Below are positions 5,798 through 9,420 of a stretch of DNA of 9,420 nt, piece after piece; position 1 is the stretch's first letter; each line of letters begins with the position of its first letter. Source of the stretch: Flavobacteriales bacterium (lineage in GTDB: Bacteria; Bacteroidota; Bacteroidia; Flavobacteriales_D; Crocinitomicaceae); assembly GCA_947496835.1 (NCBI GenBank), contig CANMFV010000026.1, positions 1-9,420 on the forward strand, written 5' to 3'. The notes below the pieces were generated by a model. It saw nothing but the letters and a program-made list of their open reading frames with translations, was not told the DNA's origin and ran no database searches. The translations under genes and the position numbers were made by a program.

Positions 5798-8446
5798 TTA
5801 GTCGAAAACAACCTTCATTTCAACACGTCTGTTTTTCTGACGTCCTTCAGCTGTTTCGTTCGTCGCAATTGGTTTTGTTTCACCGTAATATAAAGTAATG
5901 AAACGTGTCGCATCGATTCCTTGTGAAACGAGGTATACCTTCACCGCTTCTGCGCGTTTTTTGGAAAGAAGCATGTTTGCCGTATCATCACCTTGACTGT
6001 CGGTATGTCCAGTAATCTCTAGTTTCCACGTTGGTTTTTTCTTCAAGACTTCGGCTAATTCACTTAAGGATACTTTCGAGCCCTCTACAATGATATCTTT
6101 CGATACCTCAAACTCTAAGTTATCAAAAGCTGTTTTCAATACCTCAATAATCGCTTGTTCAATCACCGGACACCCTTTGTTTGATTTTGGACCGGGTGTA
6201 TTTGGACAATCATCATCTTTGTCTAAAAGTCCATCTTGATCACTGTCTTTGTAAGGACATCCTTTGTTTGCCTTTGGACCCGCCAACGTTGGGCATTCAT
6301 CATCTTTGTCCAAGATTCCATCGCTATCAGTGTCTTTGTATGGGCAACCACGGTTTTCTTGTGGACCCGCAACATCTGGACATTCGTCGATAAAGTCATA
6401 AATTCCATCCGCATCTTTATCCGGACATCCTTTATTTTCTTTTGGACCGGCATTATCTGGACATGCATCTTCGTCATCTGCCACACCATCAGCATCTCTA
6501 TCTGGACATCCTTTCAGTGTGAGAAGTCCGGCAACAGTTGGACATGCATCTTCGGAATCAATGATTTTATCCCCATCTGTATCTGGACATCCTTTGTACT
6601 CTTTTAATCCTGCAACGGTTGGACATGCATCTTCAGAATCGATGATTTTATCCCCATCGGTATCTGGACATCCTTTATATTCTTTTAGTCCTGCAACTGT
6701 TGGACAGGCATCTTTTTTATCGATGATTTTATCTCCATCCGTATCTGGACATCCTTTAAATTCTATTGTTCCAGGTTCGTTAATACAGTCATCATCAGAG
6801 TCTGGAATCCCATCATTATCGGTATCCGGACAGCCTTTGAACGCCCATGTTCCTGGGACATCTTTACAATCATCTTTTTTATTGGACACTTTATCTTTGT
6901 CCTTGTCTTTAACGCGGTGGTAGATGATAGGAATTCGGCTGCCAAAATAAAATTCGATTCCACTCACATTACCCTTTGCCATGATGGTTTTCATATCGGT
7001 AATTCCCATAACAAGCGGTCCGATTCGCGTGGCTAAACCGTATTTCATTCCACTATATTGATTCATGGAAATGGGCATATAAAGTCCGAAATAAGGGCTA
7101 TCAAAACTAGGGGTGATGGAGAATTGATTCGCTGTTTTAACTTTTGTATCCTTTCCTTGAGAAATGAGATTCACCATGGAAGTGGCATTGATATAGAATC
7201 CTTTCCAAATTTGGTAATCAAATTGCAGGCTTACTGCCGTTGGTGTGCGCATTCTAAACGTTTCAGATGGATCTTGAAGGGATACCCATTCTTTGTTTCC
7301 AGCAGCGGAAGATTGTTGTATTAGGCTGTCGATGACTCCGTCAAAACCCTCCAGATTAGTCGCTGAATCAAAGGTTTGAAGGTTGAATAAATTCGAAGTG
7401 TTCACTGCAAAATTTCGGCTTAAACCTCCTTTGGTGAATTTCATGCTCCCCATATCTAAAATGGACAATCCAGCGCGAAGTTTGTATTTATTTTCATTTC
7501 TACGCCATAAATCCGTTTCGCCATCCATGTCGTATTTGTAATTGGCATGTTTTGGACGGTATTCGTATACTGCTCCAATGTCTAAACCAAATCCTAGTTT
7601 GGACGAAGGATCGATAATATCTGAAATGCTTGGATTTTGTCCGTTCATTCCATTATTGATAATCCCATTGATGTTGTTTGAGTATCCGTAATCAAATGTT
7701 CCTGTTAAATATTGTGAAGTATCCTCATTGACTAAGTTATATGAGAAATCATCTGTGTGAACATAAGCTGCAGCGTGTCCAAGTAATACTTTAGGAGCGA
7801 TACCGATTTTCAAGAAATGTTCTTTGTTATCAATCACCACTTGAGAATAGTTGAATCCAATTTCCGACCAAGTCATGTAGTTTATATTGAATAATTGCTC
7901 ATTATAAACAGCATTCCATAAGCTCGGGTGTTCCAATCCGTCTTCTGCCAAAACAGCGAGTTTGGGATCCATGTTATCGATATTCACGATAGTTCGGTTG
8001 CGGACATTGAATCCAATAGCGGTCTTTTCGTTGATGTGAAACATTGTATTCAAAAGATCCACTTGGAAATTAATGTTTGCTCCCAAGGTTTTCGTTGAAG
8101 TTTCATCGTAGTTGCGAACGATAAAACGATCGATAAACGTTGAGTCAGGTTTCGACCAAGCGTTTAATATAGCTGTGTCCGAAAAAGATTTGTACCACCA
8201 ATATCCGTCACCTCCTTGGGCGCTGCGCATTGCATTTGCATCGAAGTAGCCAAAGTTTTGGTACATATTCATGTTTGTTCCGAACAGTAACAGATCGAAT
8301 TTGTAACGACCATCAACAAAACTGGCTGGATTCACCTGATTACCAATGACACCTGCGAAGTTACTAGAACTAAGCCCAAGGTAATTTTGTGCATTAATTT
8401 GTGCTTGGATTGCAAGCAAAGAAAGGCAAATGACTAGTTTTTTCAT
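5798..8446 (-). CDS. OmpA-family envelope protein: DUF5723-like body, thrombospondin type 3 repeats, peptidoglycan-binding domain
   Basis: An 882-residue protein with a signal peptide (about 1-20, ending INAQ). Residues about 21-505 resemble the DUF5723 family of Bacteroidota envelope proteins (LGLSSSNFAGVIGNQVNPASF at the mature start; probably beta-strand-rich, possibly a barrel). Residues about 513-760 carry thrombospondin type 3 repeats, with DxDxDG-type calcium loops and paired cysteines (DxCP and KGCP) in each unit. Residues about 761-882 are an OmpA C-terminal domain: LEITGHTDSQGD, then NMLLSKKRAEAV and RQKNRRVEMKV. Asp816 and Arg831 lie 15 residues apart, as do the diaminopimelate-binding Asp and Arg of OmpA domains, so peptidoglycan binding is likely. 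The protein should link the outer membrane to the cell wall through a calcium-stiffened stalk. The start has a signal peptide and lies 3 bases after the stop of the upstream gene, so the two are probably co-transcribed and translationally coupled. The exact role of the DUF5723-like part is unknown; related OmpA proteins in this phylum are sometimes linked to gliding or T9SS, which I cannot show here. Confidence 0.93.
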   Translation of the reverse strand: MKKLVICLSLLAIQAQINAQNYLGLSSSNFAGVIGNQVNPASFVDGRYKFDLLLFGTNMNMYQNFGYFDANAMRSAQGGDGYWWYKSFSDTAILNAWSKPDSTFIDRFIVRNYDETSTKTLGANINFQVDLLNTMFHINEKTAIGFNVRNRTIVNIDNMDPKLAVLAEDGLEHPSLWNAVYNEQLFNINYMTWSEIGFNYSQVVIDNKEHFLKIGIAPKVLLGHAAAYVHTDDFSYNLVNEDTSQYLTGTFDYGYSNNINGIINNGMNGQNPSISDIIDPSSKLGFGLDIGAVYEYRPKHANYKYDMDGETDLWRRNENKYKLRAGLSILDMGSMKFTKGGLSRNFAVNTSNLFNLQTFDSATNLEGFDGVIDSLIQQSSAAGNKEWVSLQDPSETFRMRTPTAVSLQFDYQIWKGFYINATSMVNLISQGKDTKVKTANQFSITPSFDSPYFGLYMPISMNQYSGMKYGLATRIGPLVMGITDMKTIMAKGNVSGIEFYFGSRIPIIYHRVKDKDKDKVSNKKDDCKDVPGTWAFKGCPDTDNDGIPDSDDDCINEPGTIEFKGCPDTDGDKIIDKKDACPTVAGLKEYKGCPDTDGDKIIDSEDACPTVAGLKEYKGCPDTDGDKIIDSEDACPTVAGLLTLKGCPDRDADGVADDEDACPDNAGPKENKGCPDKDADGIYDFIDECPDVAGPQENRGCPYKDTDSDGILDKDDECPTLAGPKANKGCPYKDSDQDGLLDKDDDCPNTPGPKSNKGCPVIEQAIIEVLKTAFDNLEFEVSKDIIVEGSKVSLSELAEVLKKKPTWKLEITGHTDSQGDDTANMLLSKKRAEAVKVYLVSQGIDATRFITLYYGETKPIATNETAEGRQKNRRVEMKVVFD
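6167..6910 (-). repeat. Tandem thrombospondin type 3 repeat array inside the OmpA-family gene
   Basis: About nine tandem coding units, each ending in K/RGCP (ends at residues 540, 567, 594, 621, 648, 675, 702, 731 and 760). The period is 27 residues (81 bp) for six steps, then 29 residues (87 bp) for the last two. Each unit carries an acidic calcium-binding loop such as DTDNDGIPD, DRDADGVAD or DTDSDGILD, plus two cysteines. In three units the loop reads DTDGDKIID, with Lys in place of the usual Gly. The array forms the stalk between the N-terminal body and the peptidoglycan-binding domain. Confidence 0.92.
6540..6701 (-). repeat. Two near-identical 81-bp units within the TSP3 array
   Basis: Positions 6540-6620 and 6621-6701 align without gaps with 7 differences in 81 bases. 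Both encode the same 27 residues (583-609 and 610-636), so all seven differences are synonymous. The units on either side are clearly more diverged. This indicates a comparatively recent duplication or gene conversion, followed by selection on the protein. Confidence 0.9.
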
Positions 8447-8449
8447 AAT

Positions 8450-9420
8450 TTACTGTTTCGTGTATTGGATGAGGTAGGAACCTAGGAACGTTGTGATGGA
8501 ATAGGCGCTACTACCGAATGGACTAACCTGAACTTTTCTTTCACCATGACGTTCGTTTTGGTCGCTAGCGCGTCCGTTTTGATCTAATATTAATAATTCA
8601 TTTTCAAGGGCATCCAATAAACAAAGGATGGGTAAGCCATTTTTCGAACTTTCGATGCTTAATGCGCTAATTTCTTGCACGGGCATTGTTTTTTCCCAAA
8701 TAATTTTTCCGTTTTTATAGGCATAAAGTTCTTTGCCTCGTGATAGCACACAAACTAGCTCCTGGTTTAATAGGTAGGAGCCGAGCAGTTTAACGTTACT
8801 TTTTGTAGAAAATTGTGTTGGCTTATTATTTTTAATCATCGTGAGGTTTGAATTTTTAACAGAAATCGGGACGAATTCCAACCCTGTATTAAGTAAGTTA
8901 TAGGTACTGTCTATTGACATTTTGCTCAGTGTTTTGCGCTTTGCTAAATCGATTGTGTAGTACATGCTTGAAGTAAGTACACCCAGTATTGGGTTCTTTG
9001 CTTGCGAAGTAACCGCTAATTGTTTAATCGATCCGTTTACCTGAAAAGGTTTGATGACCGTTCCTTGTTCGTTGAGCAGTTGAATACTATTCGCTGAATT
9101 GGCCACAACAAACTCCATTTTGTTTTTAGTGAAGTAGGCACTAGGAGGGACGTTCTTTTGAGTTGTCATGCGAAAAACAAGACGCCCTGTTTTATCAAAA
9201 AGTTGGGTTTCTCCTTCAAATTGAACCGAAACGTAAGATTGTCCAACATCGACAAGGCCCATAGACACCACTTCTTGTGGACATGGCTTCTCCCATTTTT
9301 TCAATCCATTAATGTATCCGACTAATGTGTGGTTTTCGGTGAGGGCAATTACATTTCCTCTTTCTGGAAAAGCAGCAAAGTCAATCACACGAACTCCTGG
9401 ATTCATAACGAAATAATCTT
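8450..9420 (-). CDS. Unrecognised protein with beta-propeller-like repeats (5' end outside the window)
   Basis: I do not recognise the family. From the first ATG in the window (9406) 318 residues are encoded, but the frame stays open upstream to the window edge (codons for D-Y-F-V precede that Met). No signal peptide or ribosome-binding-like sequence marks this ATG, so the gene probably starts outside the window and this is its C-terminal part. The sequence has blade-like repeats: INGLKKWEKP (32-41) and KNGKIIWEK (231-239) share an NGxxxWEK core, and FDKTGRLVF (70-78), LNEQGTVIK (111-119) and LDQNGR (274-279) look like the beta-turns of PQQ- or WD-type propellers. Only three or so cysteines are present and no catalytic motif is visible. 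The stop codon lies 3 bases before the ATG of the OmpA-family gene, implying one operon. A periplasmic or lipoprotein location would fit the neighbour, but the N-terminus that would show it is missing. Confidence 0.8.
   Translation of the reverse strand, partial: DYFVMNPGVRVIDFAAFPERGNVIALTENHTLVGYINGLKKWEKPCPQEVVSMGLVDVGQSYVSVQFEGETQLFDKTGRLVFRMTTQKNVPPSAYFTKNKMEFVVANSANSIQLLNEQGTVIKPFQVNGSIKQLAVTSQAKNPILGVLTSSMYYTIDLAKRKTLSKMSIDSTYNLLNTGLEFVPISVKNSNLTMIKNNKPTQFSTKSNVKLLGSYLLNQELVCVLSRGKELYAYKNGKIIWEKTMPVQEISALSIESSKNGLPILCLLDALENELLILDQNGRASDQNERHGERKVQVSPFGSSAYSITTFLGSYLIQYTKQ

Noticed and set aside
6167..6910. CRISPR-like array, because of regular 81-bp repetition.
   Set aside because: The repeats are contiguous, in frame and encode TSP3 units; there are no unique spacers between short conserved repeats.
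6181..6923. Long open frames on the plus strand across the TSP3 repeat region (for example 6236-6607 and 6519-6923).
   Set aside because: They are antisense to the in-frame repeats of the OmpA-family gene. The absence of stops follows from the repetition of the same codons, and the translations are repetitive with no recognisable domain or start signal.

Overview
The window reads as chromosomal DNA of a Bacteroidota member, most likely a Flavobacteriales-type bacterium. The evidence is a C-terminal type IX secretion (T9SS) sorting domain, a TonB-dependent receptor with an N-terminal carboxypeptidase-regulatory-like domain, an OmpA-family protein of the Bacteroidota layout (DUF5723-like body, thrombospondin type 3 repeats, OmpA domain), A/T-rich start regions without Shine-Dalgarno sequences, and moderate-to-low GC. 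I cannot name the species from the sequence alone.

All four genes lie on the minus strand, so transcription runs from high to low coordinates. At the upstream end (8450-9420) is the 3' part of an unrecognised gene encoding a beta-propeller-like repeat protein; its reading frame stays open to the window edge. Three bases later starts an 882-residue outer-membrane/periplasmic protein (5798-8446), closed by a hairpin terminator at 5749-5772. After a 166-base gap comes a 951-residue TonB-dependent receptor (2776-5631) with its own strong terminator (about 2723-2751). After a second gap comes an 854-residue T9SS-secreted surface protein (45-2609), closed by a textbook terminator at 1-34. Coding density is high, and I see no RNA genes, mobile elements, CRISPR arrays or plus-strand genes.

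Everything here concerns the cell envelope. The propeller-like gene and the OmpA-type gene look co-transcribed, with the latter able to bind peptidoglycan. The TonB receptor and the secreted beta-helix/Ig/PKD protein are separate transcription units but plausible partners: a surface protein with acidic, possibly metal-binding loops beside an active importer that lacks a SusD partner in this window. That pairing, the acidic motifs of the secreted protein and the recently duplicated calcium-binding repeats are the points most worth following. I found no clear evidence of a wholly new system.
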